Positions 9,635 through 20,770 are shown, counted from the first letter of the stretch. The stretch: DNA of 37,499 nt from an uncultured Paenalcaligenes sp. (GCA_947626245.1 CANQRK010000006.1:1-37499); one strand, 5' to 3'. Notes: a model not told the origin generated them from the sequence alone. A program made the numbers and translations.

Positions 9635-10600
9635 GTGAAACCTACTTTTTCCATCTATCGCAATTTGCCTCGCTACAACACGAGTGCAGCCAGTGCCTTA
9701 ACCATCGGTAATTTTGATGGGGTGCATCTGGGGCATCAGGCAATCTTGCACCGTCTCAATCAAGAAGCACAACAACGCAATTTAATTCCAAGCGTGATGA
9801 CGTTTGATCCTCATCCGCGTGCTTTTTTTGCCGAGCGTGCGCAACGCCCTGAATTGTACCCTGCTCAGATCAATACCCTAAGAGATAAATTGCAAAAACT
9901 AGCAGAGCATGGGGCTCAACAAGTCATTTTGCAACGTTTTAATCAGGCGTTTGCTACGCTTAGCCCTCAACAGTTCATCGAAGAACTTCTTATTCAAGGA
10001 CTAAGCGTTAAATGGCTCCTGATCGGACAAGATTTTAAATTTGGCCATAAACGTCAAGGCGACGTCGAGTTACTTAAAACAGCAGGTGCGCAGCACGGCT
10101 TTACGGTTGAGCGTATCGAAGACGTGGTTGACGCCGTGGGCCAGCGTATTTCCAGCTCGGATGTACGCACCGCCTTAGCCCAAGGCAACTTAGCAGCGGC
10201 CCATACCCATTTGGGCTACCCCTATTGTATTAGCGGCCATGTGATTCATGGTCAAAAGCTAGGTCGCACCATCGGCTACCCCACCCTCAACCTCGCAGTG
10301 CCTGCCCATTGCGCAGCGCGTACCGGAGTATATATAGTAAAATTATTTGGTTTAGCGGATCAGCCTATGGCTGGTGTAGCCAGCTTAGGGGTGCGCCCCA
10401 CCGTCGAAGACGGTGGTCGCCTATTGCTCGAGGTGCATCTTTTAGACCGAGAGGTCAACGCTTACGGTAAACTAATTAAGGTTGAGTTTCTACATTTCGT
10501 TAGAAACGAAGAAAAATTTTCAGATCTTCAGACAATGATGGCTGCCATCGATACCGATGCCCGCAGCGCTCGTGAGTATTTTGCCTCCCATGGACTATAA
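9635..10600 (+). CDS. ribF: Bifunctional riboflavin kinase/FAD synthetase
   Basis: [46 protein letters not shown] start at 9635 preferred over ATG 9581. Confidence 0.9.
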   Translation: MKPTFSIYRNLPRYNTSAASALTIGNFDGVHLGHQAILHRLNQEAQQRNLIPSVMTFDPHPRAFFAERAQRPELYPAQINTLRDKLQKLAEHGAQQVILQRFNQAFATLSPQQFIEELLIQGLSVKWLLIGQDFKFGHKRQGDVELLKTAGAQHGFTVERIEDVVDAVGQRISSSDVRTALAQGNLAAAHTHLGYPYCISGHVIHGQKLGRTIGYPTLNLAVPAHCAARTGVYIVKLFGLADQPMAGVASLGVRPTVEDGGRLLLEVHLLDREVNAYGKLIKVEFLHFVRNEEKFSDLQTMMAAIDTDARSAREYFASHGL

Positions 10601-13430
10601 AAACACATTAAACCTACCCGAATCCCCCTTCCCCATGCGTGGAAACCTACCCAAACGTGAGCCTGCTTGGGTTCAGGAATGGCAGGAAAACAACGTCTAC
10701 GCTGCCATCCGTGCAGCCAGTGCGGGGCGTCCTAAATTTGTTTTACACGATGGCCCTCCCTATGCGAATGGTTCTATTCACATTGGGCACGCCGTCAACA
10801 AAATACTCAAAGACATTATTGTCAAAAGTCGAAACATGGCCGGTTTCGATGCACAATACGTACCCGGCTGGGACTGTCATGGCATGCCCATCGAAGTCCA
10901 AATTGAAAAACTCTACGGCAAAAATTTGCCAGTCCAAGAGGTTCAAGCCAAAGCCCGTGCCTATGCTAAAGAGCAAATTGACAGCCAACGCAAAGACTTC
11001 ATTCGCCTAGGTGTACTGGGTCAGTGGGACAACCCCTACCTCACCATGAACCACAGCAACGAAGCCGACGAGCTACGTGTATTGGGGCGCATTTTAGAAA
11101 AAGGCTTTGTCTTCCGCGGCTTAAAACCAGTGAACTGGTGTTTTGATTGTGGTTCTGCTTTGGCCGAAGCCGAAGTCGAATACGCCGATCGTACAGACCC
11201 CTCTATCCATGTGGCCTTCCCCTTTGCTGACAAAGCCAAAGTCGCTGCTGCATTTGGCCTAGATAGCGTTGATGATGGTGCCATTGTGATCTGGACCACC
11301 ACTCCTTGGACCATTCCGGCTAACCAAGCTCTCAACGCTCATCCCGAATTTGAATACGCGTTGGTTCAACTAGACTCCCCTCGCGCTACCGGTTCCACCC
11401 TAATTCTAGCCAAAGACCTCGTAGAGAAATGCCTCGAGGAATGGGGCCTAAGTGGTCAAATTATTGCCACTACCACAGGTGAGAAACTTGAGTTACTCAC
11501 CTTTACTCATCCTCTAGCTAATACTCACGAGGGCTACCAACGCGTTTCCCCCATTTATTTGGCTGATTACGTGTCGCTAGACTCAGGTACCGGTGTGGTG
11601 CACTCTGCTCCTGCCTATGGGGTAGAGGATTTTATTTCCTGCAAAGGCCATCACATCAAAGACGATGACATCCTCAAACCTGTCTTGGGCAACGGCGTCT
11701 ATGCTGAGTCCTTGCCTTTGTTTGGTGGTCAATTCATCTTTAAAGCCAACCCAAAAATTGTCGAAGCGTTAGACCAAGCCGGCTCTTTACTCAAAGCAGT
11801 TCAGTTTCAACACAGCTACATGCATTGCTGGCGCCACAAAACACCCATTATTTATCGTGCAACCAGTCAGTGGTTTGCCGGGATGGACGTGGACAACACC
11901 ACCGGTCGCTCCTTGCGTGAAATGGCCCTCGAAGCCGTTGAAAACACCGAATTCTACCCATCATGGGGCCGTGCACGTTTGCACGCCATGATTGCAAACC
12001 GCCCCGACTGGACCTTATCCCGTCAGCGTCAATGGGGCGTGCCCATGGCTTTCTTTGTACACAAAGAAACAGGCGAACTACATCCTCGCACCCCCGAGCT
12101 TATCGAGCTAGTCGCACAACGCATTGAAAAAGAAGGGATCGAGGCTTGGCAAAAAATCCAGCCCGCCGACTTACTAGGCGATGAGGCTGAGTTCTACGAA
12201 AAAAACACAGACACACTAGACGTCTGGTTTGACTCCGGCAGCACCCATGCCACAGTATTGGGTGGCAACGACGACCCACAAATCAAAGGTTCACACTCCG
12301 ACCAGCTGACTTGGCCAGCTGACCTCTACCTAGAGGGCTCTGACCAACACCGAGGCTGGTTCCACTCGTCCTTGCTGACTGGCTGCATGATGTACGGTCG
12401 CGCGCCCTACAAAGCCCTACTCACTCACGGCTTTGTGGTGGACGGAAAAGGTCGCAAAATGAGTAAATCGGTAGGTAACGTCATTGTGCCGCAAACCATT
12501 GCCGATACCCTAGGGGCTGAAATTCTTCGTTTATGGGCTGCCGCCACCGACTACTCTGGTGAGCTCTCTATTTCTGATGAAATTCTCAAACGTGTGGTTG
12601 AGTCCTACCGTCGTATTCGCAATACCCTTAAATTCCTTTTAGGTAATATTGCCGACTTTGACATTGATAAAGACGCTCTGCCTATAGACCGCCTATTAGA
12701 GATCGACCGTTACGCTTTAGGCATGACGGCTCAAATGCAAGAACAAGCCATTGAGCATTACATGGCTTACGACTTCCACCCCATTGTGGCTCGTTTGCAA
12801 ACCTTCTGCTCCGAGGACCTAGGGGCGTTTTACCTCGATATTCTCAAAGATCGTCTCTACACCACTAAACCAGACAGCTATGCTCGTCGCTCGGCTCAAA
12901 CAGCGCTCTACCATATTACCCGTGCGCTCTTAAAGCTAATGGCTCCGATTTTGTCATTTACAGCCGAAGAAGCCTGGAAGGACCTCCACTTAGGCAAAGA
13001 GCAACCCCTCACCATCTTTACCGAATCCTTCCATGCGATTCCTGTAGCGCGTGACAATGCACCGTTGTTGGCACAATGGACTCGTATTCGTGAAATTCGT
13101 GCTGACGTAATGCGTCAAATCGAAGTGATTCGTAGCGAAGGCAAAATCGGTTCGTCTCTGGCCGCCGAAGTCGACATCTACGCCAATGGCGAAGACTACG
13201 CTTTATTATCTCAATTGGCCGACGACCTTCGTTTTGCTTTATTGGTATCACGTGCCACCTTGCACAGTGGTGACTCCTTACGCATCGAAGTCACACCAAC
13301 CACCGCTGAAAAATGCGATCGCTGCTGGCATCATAGTCATGATGTGGGCAGCAACGAAGAGCATGCCTCTTTATGCGGTCGTTGTGTCAGCAACCTAGAA
13401 GGTACGGGCGAAGTTCGTGAGCACGCTTAA
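10590..13430 (+). CDS. ileS: Isoleucyl-tRNA synthetase
   Basis: HIGH-type motif [30 protein letters not shown] editing domain, C-terminal zinc-binding CDRCWHH...CGRC. Start at [10 protein letters not shown] overlaps the ribF stop. Confidence 0.96.
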   Translation: MDYKNTLNLPESPFPMRGNLPKREPAWVQEWQENNVYAAIRAASAGRPKFVLHDGPPYANGSIHIGHAVNKILKDIIVKSRNMAGFDAQYVPGWDCHGMPIEVQIEKLYGKNLPVQEVQAKARAYAKEQIDSQRKDFIRLGVLGQWDNPYLTMNHSNEADELRVLGRILEKGFVFRGLKPVNWCFDCGSALAEAEVEYADRTDPSIHVAFPFADKAKVAAAFGLDSVDDGAIVIWTTTPWTIPANQALNAHPEFEYALVQLDSPRATGSTLILAKDLVEKCLEEWGLSGQIIATTTGEKLELLTFTHPLANTHEGYQRVSPIYLADYVSLDSGTGVVHSAPAYGVEDFISCKGHHIKDDDILKPVLGNGVYAESLPLFGGQFIFKANPKIVEALDQAGSLLKAVQFQHSYMHCWRHKTPIIYRATSQWFAGMDVDNTTGRSLREMALEAVENTEFYPSWGRARLHAMIANRPDWTLSRQRQWGVPMAFFVHKETGELHPRTPELIELVAQRIEKEGIEAWQKIQPADLLGDEAEFYEKNTDTLDVWFDSGSTHATVLGGNDDPQIKGSHSDQLTWPADLYLEGSDQHRGWFHSSLLTGCMMYGRAPYKALLTHGFVVDGKGRKMSKSVGNVIVPQTIADTLGAEILRLWAAATDYSGELSISDEILKRVVESYRRIRNTLKFLLGNIADFDIDKDALPIDRLLEIDRYALGMTAQMQEQAIEHYMAYDFHPIVARLQTFCSEDLGAFYLDILKDRLYTTKPDSYARRSAQTALYHITRALLKLMAPILSFTAEEAWKDLHLGKEQPLTIFTESFHAIPVARDNAPLLAQWTRIREIRADVMRQIEVIRSEGKIGSSLAAEVDIYANGEDYALLSQLADDLRFALLVSRATLHSGDSLRIEVTPTTAEKCDRCWHHSHDVGSNEEHASLCGRCVSNLEGTGEVREHA

Positions 13431-13947
13431 CACCTCTAGCTCTAAAGCCTCCTCTCTAAAGCGAGGGGGCTTTATTTATTGGCTGCTTATTGCCTTAGCC
13501 ATTGTGTTGGTGGACCAAATCACCAAGCAAGCCATCGAGCACAGTCTTCATTACGCAGAGCGCCTGCATCTACTGCCTTTTTTTGATCTGACTCTACTCT
13601 ATAACCCAGGCGCAGCCTTTAGCTTTTTAGCTGAAGGCTCTGGTTGGCAGCGTTGGTTTTTCACTGGCATTGCATTAGTAGCGACCGTTCTTATTGTTCA
13701 TTTACTGCGCAAACACCCCGAACAAAAGCTATTTTGCGCATCACTCAGCCTGATTTTAGGCGGTGCCATCGGCAACTTAATTGATAGACTGTTGCACTCT
13801 CACGTTATTGATTTTTTATTGTTTTACTGGCGTGATGCGTATTTTCCTGCCTTTAATGTAGCAGACATAGCGATTAGCTGTGGCGCTGCTTTACTAATTT
13901 TGGATGAAATTTTACGCATCAAAAAGCAGAAAAAAACCAAAGGGTAA
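13417..13947 (+). CDS. lspA: Lipoprotein signal peptidase II
   Basis: [31 protein letters not shown]...[11 protein letters not shown]. Confidence 0.94.
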   Translation: MSTLNTSSSKASSLKRGGFIYWLLIALAIVLVDQITKQAIEHSLHYAERLHLLPFFDLTLLYNPGAAFSFLAEGSGWQRWFFTGIALVATVLIVHLLRKHPEQKLFCASLSLILGGAIGNLIDRLLHSHVIDFLLFYWRDAYFPAFNVADIAISCGAALLILDEILRIKKQKKTKG

Positions 13948-13951
13948 CACC

Positions 13952-15154
13952 ATGCAAGCCTTAGCCAACAAACGTTTAATTTTAGGCCTAACCGGCGGCA
14001 TTGCCTGCTATAAAAGCGCCGAATTTTTACGTCGAGCCCAAGACCAAGGGGCTGAGTTTGATGTGGTCATGACCCAAGGGGCTCAGCAATTTATTACACC
14101 GGTTACCTTTAAAGCCCTCTCGGGCCGTCATGTTCATACAGACCTTTGGGATAACAGCAGCCCAGACAACATGGCTCATATCCATCTGAGCCGTGACGCC
14201 GATGCCATTATTATTGCGCCGACTAGCACCAACTTCATTGCTAAACTGGCTACAGGCTTAGCCGATGACTTGCTCAGCACGCTTTGTGTCGCTCGCGGCA
14301 ACTGCCCCTTGATTGTAGCGCCTGCCATGAACAAAGAAATGTGGGCCCACCCCGCCACCCAACGTAATATTGCGCAACTTAAAGCCGATGGCGTTCATAT
14401 TATTGGCCCTGGCAGTGGTGATCAAGCCTGTGGCGAAGTCGGCGATGGCCGGATGCTGGAACCCCTACAACTGTTAGCTGAGGTAGTCGCATTTTTTGAA
14501 CCTAAATCCCTACAAGGAAAAAAAGTTCTGATCACCGCTGGCCCTACCTCTGAGCCCATTGACCCCATCCGCACAATTACCAACCGCTCCTCAGGCAAAA
14601 TGGGTTATGCCATTGCTCAAGCTGCCTTTAATGCAGGTGCCGAGGTGCAGTTGGTCTCGGGCCCAGTCAAACTAGACACACCTTATGGTGTCAAACGCTA
14701 TGACGTAGAAAGTGCACATGATATGCAATCTGCCGTTATGGCCTTGGCTCCACACGCTGACGTTTTCATTAGCGTGGCGGCTGTCGCCGACTGGCATGTC
14801 AGCAATGCTAGCCAACACAAACTCAAAAAAGACGCCAATCAAACGGCCCCCCATTTAGAGTTTGCACCTAACCCCGATATCTTAGCGGGCGTTGCCGCCA
14901 TGAGTCCCGCCACCAAGCCCTACTGTGTAGGCTTTGCTGCTGAAACAGAAAACCTGCTCGAGCATGCGCAAGCCAAACGCTTACGCAAAGGCGTACCACT
15001 ATTAGTCGCAAACTTAGCCCAAGTCGCCATGGACAAAGACGACACCCAGCTAATGATGATACACGACCAAGGCCACGAGCAATGGGACCCTCAGTCCAAG
15101 CACGAAGCCGCCCAGCAGTTAGTACGCTATATTGCCCAGCGCCTCCCCTCTTAA
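13952..15154 (+). CDS. coaBC: Phosphopantothenoylcysteine decarboxylase/phosphopantothenate-cysteine ligase
   Basis: LGLTGGIACYKSAE, APAMNKEMW, ITAGPTSEPIDPIRTITNRSSGKMG, FVGFAAETE-like motif. Confidence 0.94.
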   Translation: MQALANKRLILGLTGGIACYKSAEFLRRAQDQGAEFDVVMTQGAQQFITPVTFKALSGRHVHTDLWDNSSPDNMAHIHLSRDADAIIIAPTSTNFIAKLATGLADDLLSTLCVARGNCPLIVAPAMNKEMWAHPATQRNIAQLKADGVHIIGPGSGDQACGEVGDGRMLEPLQLLAEVVAFFEPKSLQGKKVLITAGPTSEPIDPIRTITNRSSGKMGYAIAQAAFNAGAEVQLVSGPVKLDTPYGVKRYDVESAHDMQSAVMALAPHADVFISVAAVADWHVSNASQHKLKKDANQTAPHLEFAPNPDILAGVAAMSPATKPYCVGFAAETENLLEHAQAKRLRKGVPLLVANLAQVAMDKDDTQLMMIHDQGHEQWDPQSKHEAAQQLVRYIAQRLPS

Positions 15155-15172
15155 TTTTTACCTTAGTCCCAC

Positions 15173-15622
15173 ATGAAAAGTATTGCTGTTAAAATTCTTG
15201 ATGATCGCATCAAAGAACTTCCCGCCTATGCGACTCCTGGCTCTGCTGGCTTAGATTTACGTGCCTGTTTAGATGAAACCATCCACTTAGCTCCCGGTCA
15301 AACTCAACTCATCCCAACAGGCTTAGCCGTCCATATTGCCGACCATAACTATGCGGCCATGCTTTTACCGCGCTCGGGTCTAGGCCATAAACACGGTATT
15401 GTATTGGGTAATTTAGTGGGCCTGATTGATTCCGATTACCAAGGCCCTCTTATGGTGTCATTATGGAATCGTAGCCAAGACACCTTCGCCATCGAACCCA
15501 TGGATCGCATTGCACAAATGGTCATCGTTCCAGTCATTCAGCCCACCTTTCACTTGGTGGATGACTTTAACGATGAATCTAGCCGTGGCATAGGCGGTTT
15601 TGGTAGCACAGGCCAAAACTAA
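15173..15622 (+). CDS. dut: dUTP diphosphatase
   Basis: [43 protein letters not shown]. Confidence 0.95.
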   Translation: MKSIAVKILDDRIKELPAYATPGSAGLDLRACLDETIHLAPGQTQLIPTGLAVHIADHNYAAMLLPRSGLGHKHGIVLGNLVGLIDSDYQGPLMVSLWNRSQDTFAIEPMDRIAQMVIVPVIQPTFHLVDDFNDESSRGIGGFGSTGQN

Positions 15623-15627
15623 TTGCA

Positions 15628-15662
15628 CAAAAAAAGCCCAGTGAATAAACTGGGCTTTTTTT
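15628..15662. terminator. Bidirectional intrinsic terminator between dut and clpA
   Basis: AAAAAAAGCCCAGT-gaataa-ACTGGGCTTTTTTT between convergent genes. Confidence 0.9.
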
Positions 15663-15670
15663 GTACTGAG

Positions 15671-18013
15671 TTAATCAATCAACTCGGCTTCGGGATGTTG
15701 AGGCTCGGGGTGACCACTAGGGTCTTTGCCTGAGCCCTTGTCATCGAAAACCAATACCACCTTGTCATCGGTGTCTAAGTCTACGGTAACCGCCCCTCCG
15801 TTGGTTAAACGACCAAAGAGCAGCTCATCGGCCAAAGCACGGCGAATGGTGTCTTGGATAAGGCGATGCATAGGACGCGCACCCATCAATGGATCAAAGC
15901 CCTTAGCTGCCAAATACTGACGTAAGGCATCCGTAAAGCTGATGTCTACACGTTTGTCATGCAACTGCTGTTCTAGCTGAAGCAAAAACTTGTCCACCAC
16001 ACGCAAGATAATTTCGCGTGATAACGGCGCAAACGGAATAATGGCATCAAGACGATTACGGAACTCGGGCGTAAAGAGACGCTTGATGGCTTCCATTTCG
16101 TCACCGGTCTCGCGCTTGTTCGCAAAACCAATGGTGTTTTTGCTAATGGCTTCGGCTCCCGCATTGGTCGTCATAATAATGATGACATTACGGAAGTCTG
16201 CCTTACGGCCGTTATTGTCTGTTAGGGTGCCATGGTCCATAACCTGCAAAAGAATGTTGTAAACATCAGGATGAGCTTTTTCAATCTCGTCTAGCAACAA
16301 GACACAATGCGGCTGTTTAGTGACTGCCTCGGTTAATAACCCCCCTTGGTCAAAGCCTACATACCCAGGAGGCGCACCTATCAGGCGTGACACAGTATGG
16401 CGCTCCATGTACTCCGACATATCAAAGCGCAAAAGCTCGATACCCAATACAAAAGCTAACTGTCGAGCGACCTCGGTTTTACCCACACCCGTTGGCCCTG
16501 AAAACAGGAACGAACCAATAGGCTTATCAGGTCGACCCAAACCAGAGCGCGTCATTTTAATTGCCGCAGACAAAGCCTCAATGGCTTTGGACTGGCCAAA
16601 GACCACTGTATTCAAATCGCGCTCTAGGGTAGCCAGCTTGTTGCGATCGTCTGTGGAGACATTTTGCGGCGGAATACGCGCAATTTGCGCCACAATGGCT
16701 TGAATATCCGTTTTACCAATGGTTTTCTTTTGACGCGAAGGCGGCAATAGTCGCTGCGCAGCCCCCGCCTCATCGATGACATCGATGGCTTTATCGGGTA
16801 GAAAGCGGTCGCCAATATGGCGTGCGGACAACTCGGCCGCAGCGCTGAGAGCGGCTTGGGTATAACGCACCCCATGATGCTCTTCGAAGTAGGGTTTTAA
16901 GCCACGTAAAATCTGAATCGTTTCATCAACAGTAGGCTCGGCTACATCCACTTTTTGGAAACGACGTGATAACGCTTGGTCTTTTTCAAAGATGCCTCGG
17001 TACTCGGTATAAGTGGTGGCCCCCATGCATTTCAACTGCCCAGAGGACAAAGCCGGTTTAAGTAAGTTAGACGCATCTAAGGCCCCACCGGAGGCTGAGC
17101 CTGCCCCAATTAAGGTATGAATTTCATCAATAAACAAGACCGAACCCGGTTTGCGGTCTAGATCTTTAAGAACGGCCTTAAGACGTTGTTCGAAATCGCC
17201 ACGGTATTTTGTACCTGCCAGCAAAGCCCCCATATCCAACGCATACACCACGGTGTTTTGTAAAATATCAGGGATTTGTTTATTCACAATGCGTAAGGCT
17301 AAGCCCTCGGCAATAGCCGTTTTACCCACCCCTGCCTCGCCAACCAACAAAGGGTTGTTTTTACGACGACGGCACAGCACCTGAATAACGCGTTCAATTT
17401 CCTTGTCGCGCCCAATCAGAGGATCGATACGCCCCTGCTGAGCTAACGCATTTAAGTTATTGGTGTACTGATCTAAAGGCGACTTTTGCTCTTGGGGGCC
17501 AGGAGCCGACTGCATGGGAGCTTGCGGCTGCTCGGCAGGCTCTTGAAGTTTTTGTGCCAAGGGCTCGTGCGAAGCATTTTTAGCAATGCCATGCGACAAG
17601 TAATTAACCACATCAAGACGAGTGACGCCCTGCTGATGTAGGTAATAAATGGCATGCGAGTCTTTTTCGCCATACATAGCAACCAGCACATGGGCGCCAG
17701 TTACCTCGGTTTTAGTCGTAGAACTGGATGAAACATGCATAATGGCACGTTGTATAACGCGCTGAAAGCCCAACGTAGGCTGTGTATCGACTTCTTGGGA
17801 ACCTTCGACCACAGGTGTGTTGTCCGCAATAAACTTACGTAGATGCTGGCGTAGGACAGGAATATCCACAGAGCAAGCGCGTAGCACGTCGGCTGCCGCC
17901 GCATTGTCTAGTAAGGACAACAGCAAGTGCTCTACCGTGATAAATTCATGGCGTGCGGCACGAGCCTCGACAAAGGCCATGTGTAGACTGACTTCTAATT
18001 CTTCGGAGATCAT
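15671..18013 (-). CDS. clpA: ATP-dependent Clp protease ATP-binding subunit ClpA
   Basis: Two AAA+ modules (GEAGVGKTAIAEGLA, SGPTGVGKTEVARQLA), Clp_N repeats, adjacent clpS. Confidence 0.95.
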   Translation of the reverse strand: MISEELEVSLHMAFVEARAARHEFITVEHLLLSLLDNAAAADVLRACSVDIPVLRQHLRKFIADNTPVVEGSQEVDTQPTLGFQRVIQRAIMHVSSSSTTKTEVTGAHVLVAMYGEKDSHAIYYLHQQGVTRLDVVNYLSHGIAKNASHEPLAQKLQEPAEQPQAPMQSAPGPQEQKSPLDQYTNNLNALAQQGRIDPLIGRDKEIERVIQVLCRRRKNNPLLVGEAGVGKTAIAEGLALRIVNKQIPDILQNTVVYALDMGALLAGTKYRGDFEQRLKAVLKDLDRKPGSVLFIDEIHTLIGAGSASGGALDASNLLKPALSSGQLKCMGATTYTEYRGIFEKDQALSRRFQKVDVAEPTVDETIQILRGLKPYFEEHHGVRYTQAALSAAAELSARHIGDRFLPDKAIDVIDEAGAAQRLLPPSRQKKTIGKTDIQAIVAQIARIPPQNVSTDDRNKLATLERDLNTVVFGQSKAIEALSAAIKMTRSGLGRPDKPIGSFLFSGPTGVGKTEVARQLAFVLGIELLRFDMSEYMERHTVSRLIGAPPGYVGFDQGGLLTEAVTKQPHCVLLLDEIEKAHPDVYNILLQVMDHGTLTDNNGRKADFRNVIIIMTTNAGAEAISKNTIGFANKRETGDEMEAIKRLFTPEFRNRLDAIIPFAPLSREIILRVVDKFLLQLEQQLHDKRVDISFTDALRQYLAAKGFDPLMGARPMHRLIQDTIRRALADELLFGRLTNGGAVTVDLDTDDKVVLVFDDKGSGKDPSGHPEPQHPEAELID

Positions 18014-18107
18014 GTATCCTCCTTCACGGTAATAAAGGTTTCAATAACTTCTATAATAGTGCCAAAACGAAATATTTAAAGGTCTTCACCTAAAAATAAC
18101 TTGTCTT

Positions 18108-18431
18108 TCACGCTTCGGACACTGGCTCCATAATACACTTCAAAGGATGTTGCTCGGTTTGGGCCAGCAGATGAACCTGCTGAATACGAGTTTGAGCAAT
18201 GTCCTTCGGATAGATACCACAGACTCCTCGACCTTGGTAGTGAATAGTCAGCATGATCTGCTCAGCCTCTTCGGCTGTTTTGTGGAAAATACCCATTAAG
18301 ACACCCACTACGAACTCCATAGTAGTGAAATCATCATTGAGCATAATCACCTTGTAAAAAGGAGGCGGCTTGACGTCTACCTTTTGCTCTTCTTTTAACT
18401 CATTTTCATTAATTGTGATATTTAAGCTCAT
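18108..18431 (-). CDS. clpS: ATP-dependent Clp protease adaptor ClpS
   Basis: PPFYKVIMLNDDFTTMEFVV, MLTIHYQGRGVCGIY. Confidence 0.95.
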   Translation of the reverse strand: MSLNITINENELKEEQKVDVKPPPFYKVIMLNDDFTTMEFVVGVLMGIFHKTAEEAEQIMLTIHYQGRGVCGIYPKDIAQTRIQQVHLLAQTEQHPLKCIMEPVSEA

Positions 18432-18533
18432 AATTAAATACTAGGTAATTTCCATAGTTGACGGGTATATACTATATTCAGCATTATATAAGTAACCCTG
18501 ATTGATATTCATAACATTTCAATATAGGATTAC

Positions 18534-18571
18534 AAGTAGAAATCAAATGATTTCTACTGTTTTTTTTATTT
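18534..18571 (+). terminator. Terminator/attenuator-like hairpin immediately upstream of the cold-shock ORF
   Basis: AGTAGAAATCA-aa-TGATTTCTACT (11-bp perfect arms, 18535-18558) followed by GTTTTTTTTATTT. Confidence 0.85.
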
Positions 18572-18593
18572 AAATCGTCAAGAGGCAGTTAGC

Positions 18594-18833
18594 ATGTCTG
18601 ATACAATTCTCTCTAGTGGGGACAGCCCTCAACTATCCGGAACAGTTAAATGGTTCAACGATGCCAAGGGCTTTGGCTTCATCACCCCTGATCAAGGCGG
18701 AGAAGACCTATTTGCACATTTTTCGTCCATTCAAATGAATGGTTTTAAAACGCTTAAAGAAGGCCAAAAAGTTCTTTATGAAGTCGCACAAGGTCCAAAA
18801 GGTCAGCAGGCACTGAACATTACGTCAGCCTAA
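18594..18833 (+). CDS. Cold-shock domain protein (CspA/CspD-like)
   Basis: [31 protein letters not shown]. Located divergently from clpS-clpA. Confidence 0.93.
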   Translation: MSDTILSSGDSPQLSGTVKWFNDAKGFGFITPDQGGEDLFAHFSSIQMNGFKTLKEGQKVLYEVAQGPKGQQALNITSA

Positions 18834-18864
18834 CTCCTCTTAAAAATCAACGAATTAAAATAAT

Positions 18865-19320
18865 ATGGTAACAATACTTACAGGGCGATCTCGCCCTGTT
18901 TTTTATTTAATAATTGCGTTAATTATATTAACTTTTTCTAACTATAGTTTTGCATATACAAATAACAAAAAGATAGATTTAGAAATAAATAATTACTCAA
19001 TTCAAGCAGAAGTCGCCGATACCGAGTCAAATCGAGCACAAGGCCTTATGTTTAGGCAACAGTTAGCCACTAATAGCGGCATGCTGTTTGTATTTGAGCA
19101 ATCGGGTCTGCCCTGCTTTTGGATGAAAAACACGCCCCTTAATCTTAGCATTGCTTTCATCACAGACAAGGGAGTCATCACTAATATAGAACATATGCAA
19201 GCACAAAGCCTAGATGGCCATTGTCCCGTTGCGCCTATTCGCTATGCTTTAGAAATGAAGCAAGGGTGGTTTGAGGGAAAAGCCAAAGCGGGAGATACCG
19301 TGCATGGGTTGCCCATGTAA
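18865..19320 (+). CDS. DUF192-family secreted protein
   Basis: N-terminal signal-like segment (VFYLIIALIILTFSNYSFA), then EVADTESNRAQGLMFRQQL, MLFVFEQ, CFWMKNTPLNLSIAFI. Confidence 0.85.
   Translation: MVTILTGRSRPVFYLIIALIILTFSNYSFAYTNNKKIDLEINNYSIQAEVADTESNRAQGLMFRQQLATNSGMLFVFEQSGLPCFWMKNTPLNLSIAFITDKGVITNIEHMQAQSLDGHCPVAPIRYALEMKQGWFEGKAKAGDTVHGLPM
18880..18904 (+). terminator. Intrinsic terminator downstream of the cold-shock gene, embedded in the 5' end of the DUF192 ORF
   Basis: ACAGGGCGA-tc-TCGCCCTGT followed by TTTTTATTT. Confidence 0.85.
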
Positions 19321-19339
19321 CGTCCATACCAAAGGACGG

Positions 19340-19368
19340 TACGAGGGGGGGCCATGCGCCCCCTCGAT
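19340..19368. repeat. Copy of the GATCGGGGGCATGGCCCCCTCGTAC repeat family (reverse orientation)
   Basis: TACGAGGGGGGGCCATGCGCCCCCTCGAT, between convergent genes. Confidence 0.7.
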
Positions 19369-19376
19369 AAAACTAA

Positions 19377-20579
19377 TTAAACACGCTCAAGAATAATAGC
19401 AATCCCTTGGCCTACCCCAATGCACATGGTGCAAACGGCGTAACGACCACCACTGCGCTGCAGCTGATTCACAGCAGAAAGCACTAAACGTGCGCCACTC
19501 GCCCCCAAGGGATGGCCTAACGAAATAGCACCACCATTGATATTTACACGAGGATCATCATCCGCCAAACCCAACCCACGCAGCACTGCTAATCCTTGGG
19601 CTGCAAAGGCTTCATTTAGCTCAATGACATCCATTTGATCTAACGTTAAGCCTGCTACCTTTAATGCTTTCCGTGTGGCGGGCTCTGGACCTATGCCCAT
19701 CACACGAGGCTCTACCCCAGCATTTACCATAGCGACCACACGGGCTTTAGGAGTAAAACCGTGTTTTTTAGCTGCCGCCTCGGAAGCGACTATTAACGCC
19801 GCTGCCCCATCATTGACGCCAGAAGCATTGCCTGCCGTAATGGTGCCATCTGCACGCACAATAGGACGTAATTTAGCCAAAGCCTCTAGGGTAGTTTCAC
19901 GTGGGTGCTCGTCCACATCTACACGAACAGGGTCACCACGACGTTGCGGTACAAAAACAGGGGTGATTTCCTCGGACAAAACACCGGATGCCTGCGCTTG
20001 AGCCGTGCGCTGTTGGCTACGTAAGGCAAATGCGTCTTGGTCTTCGCGAGAAATAGCAAACTGATCAGCCACATTTTCTGCCGTCTCTGGCATGGAGTCC
20101 ACACCGTACTGGGCTTTCAACAAGGGGTTGATAAAACGCCAACCAATAGTGGTGTCATAGACAGCGTTATCACGGCTAAATGCCGAACTAGCTTTGGGCA
20201 TCACAAAAGGCGCACGACTCATGCTCTCAACGCCCCCAGCTAAAATGAATTCAGCATCACCTGCGCGAATAGCGCGTGCGGCAGAACCAATGGCGTCTAG
20301 GCCTGAGCCACACAAACGGTTGATGGTCATTCCTGGTACATCAATAGGCAAACCAGCGAGCAAAGCCGACATACGCGCTACGTTACGGTTATCTTCCCCT
20401 GCTTGGTTGGCACAGCCATACAGCACATCATCCAACTGACTCCAGTCTACATTGGGATAACGCTCCATCAGTGCTCGCAAAGGAACTGCGCCTAAGTCAT
20501 CGGCACGGACCTGTGACAAACTGCCGCCATAACGCCCGAAGGGGGTACGCAATCCATCACAAATATACGCTTCACTCAT
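19377..20579 (-). CDS. Thiolase (3-oxoadipyl-CoA/acetyl-CoA acyltransferase, PcaF-like)
   Basis: [72 protein letters not shown]. Confidence 0.88.
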   Translation of the reverse strand: MSEAYICDGLRTPFGRYGGSLSQVRADDLGAVPLRALMERYPNVDWSQLDDVLYGCANQAGEDNRNVARMSALLAGLPIDVPGMTINRLCGSGLDAIGSAARAIRAGDAEFILAGGVESMSRAPFVMPKASSAFSRDNAVYDTTIGWRFINPLLKAQYGVDSMPETAENVADQFAISREDQDAFALRSQQRTAQAQASGVLSEEITPVFVPQRRGDPVRVDVDEHPRETTLEALAKLRPIVRADGTITAGNASGVNDGAAALIVASEAAAKKHGFTPKARVVAMVNAGVEPRVMGIGPEPATRKALKVAGLTLDQMDVIELNEAFAAQGLAVLRGLGLADDDPRVNINGGAISLGHPLGASGARLVLSAVNQLQRSGGRYAVCTMCIGVGQGIAIILERV

Positions 20580-20706
20580 AATGCCTCCAAAATAATATGA
20601 TTCAAATTAATTGAATTTTAAACCTAAACAGTATCATTAAATAAAGTTTAGTCGAAGTGACTGATTTATGGCCATATTTCGTACTAGCAATAACCCTTAG
20701 TCAACA

Positions 20707-20738
20707 AAAAAGGCCCTGCATGAAAACAGGGCCTTTAG
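20707..20738 (-). terminator. Intrinsic terminator of the superoxide dismutase gene
   Basis: Minus strand: AAAGGCCCTG-ttttcatg-CAGGGCCTTTTTT. Confidence 0.85.
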
Positions 20739-20770
20739 CGCTAAAACAGAGGGCAAACTGCCACTAAGTA

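Noticed and set aside
15726-17384. Several + strand ORFs antisense to clpA
   Set aside because: Shadow ORFs inside a strongly conserved AAA+ gene; no motif or RBS support.
19377-20579. Aromatic (beta-ketoadipate) degradation cluster
   Set aside because: Only the thiolase is present; neighbours are housekeeping genes, so no pca cluster can be claimed.
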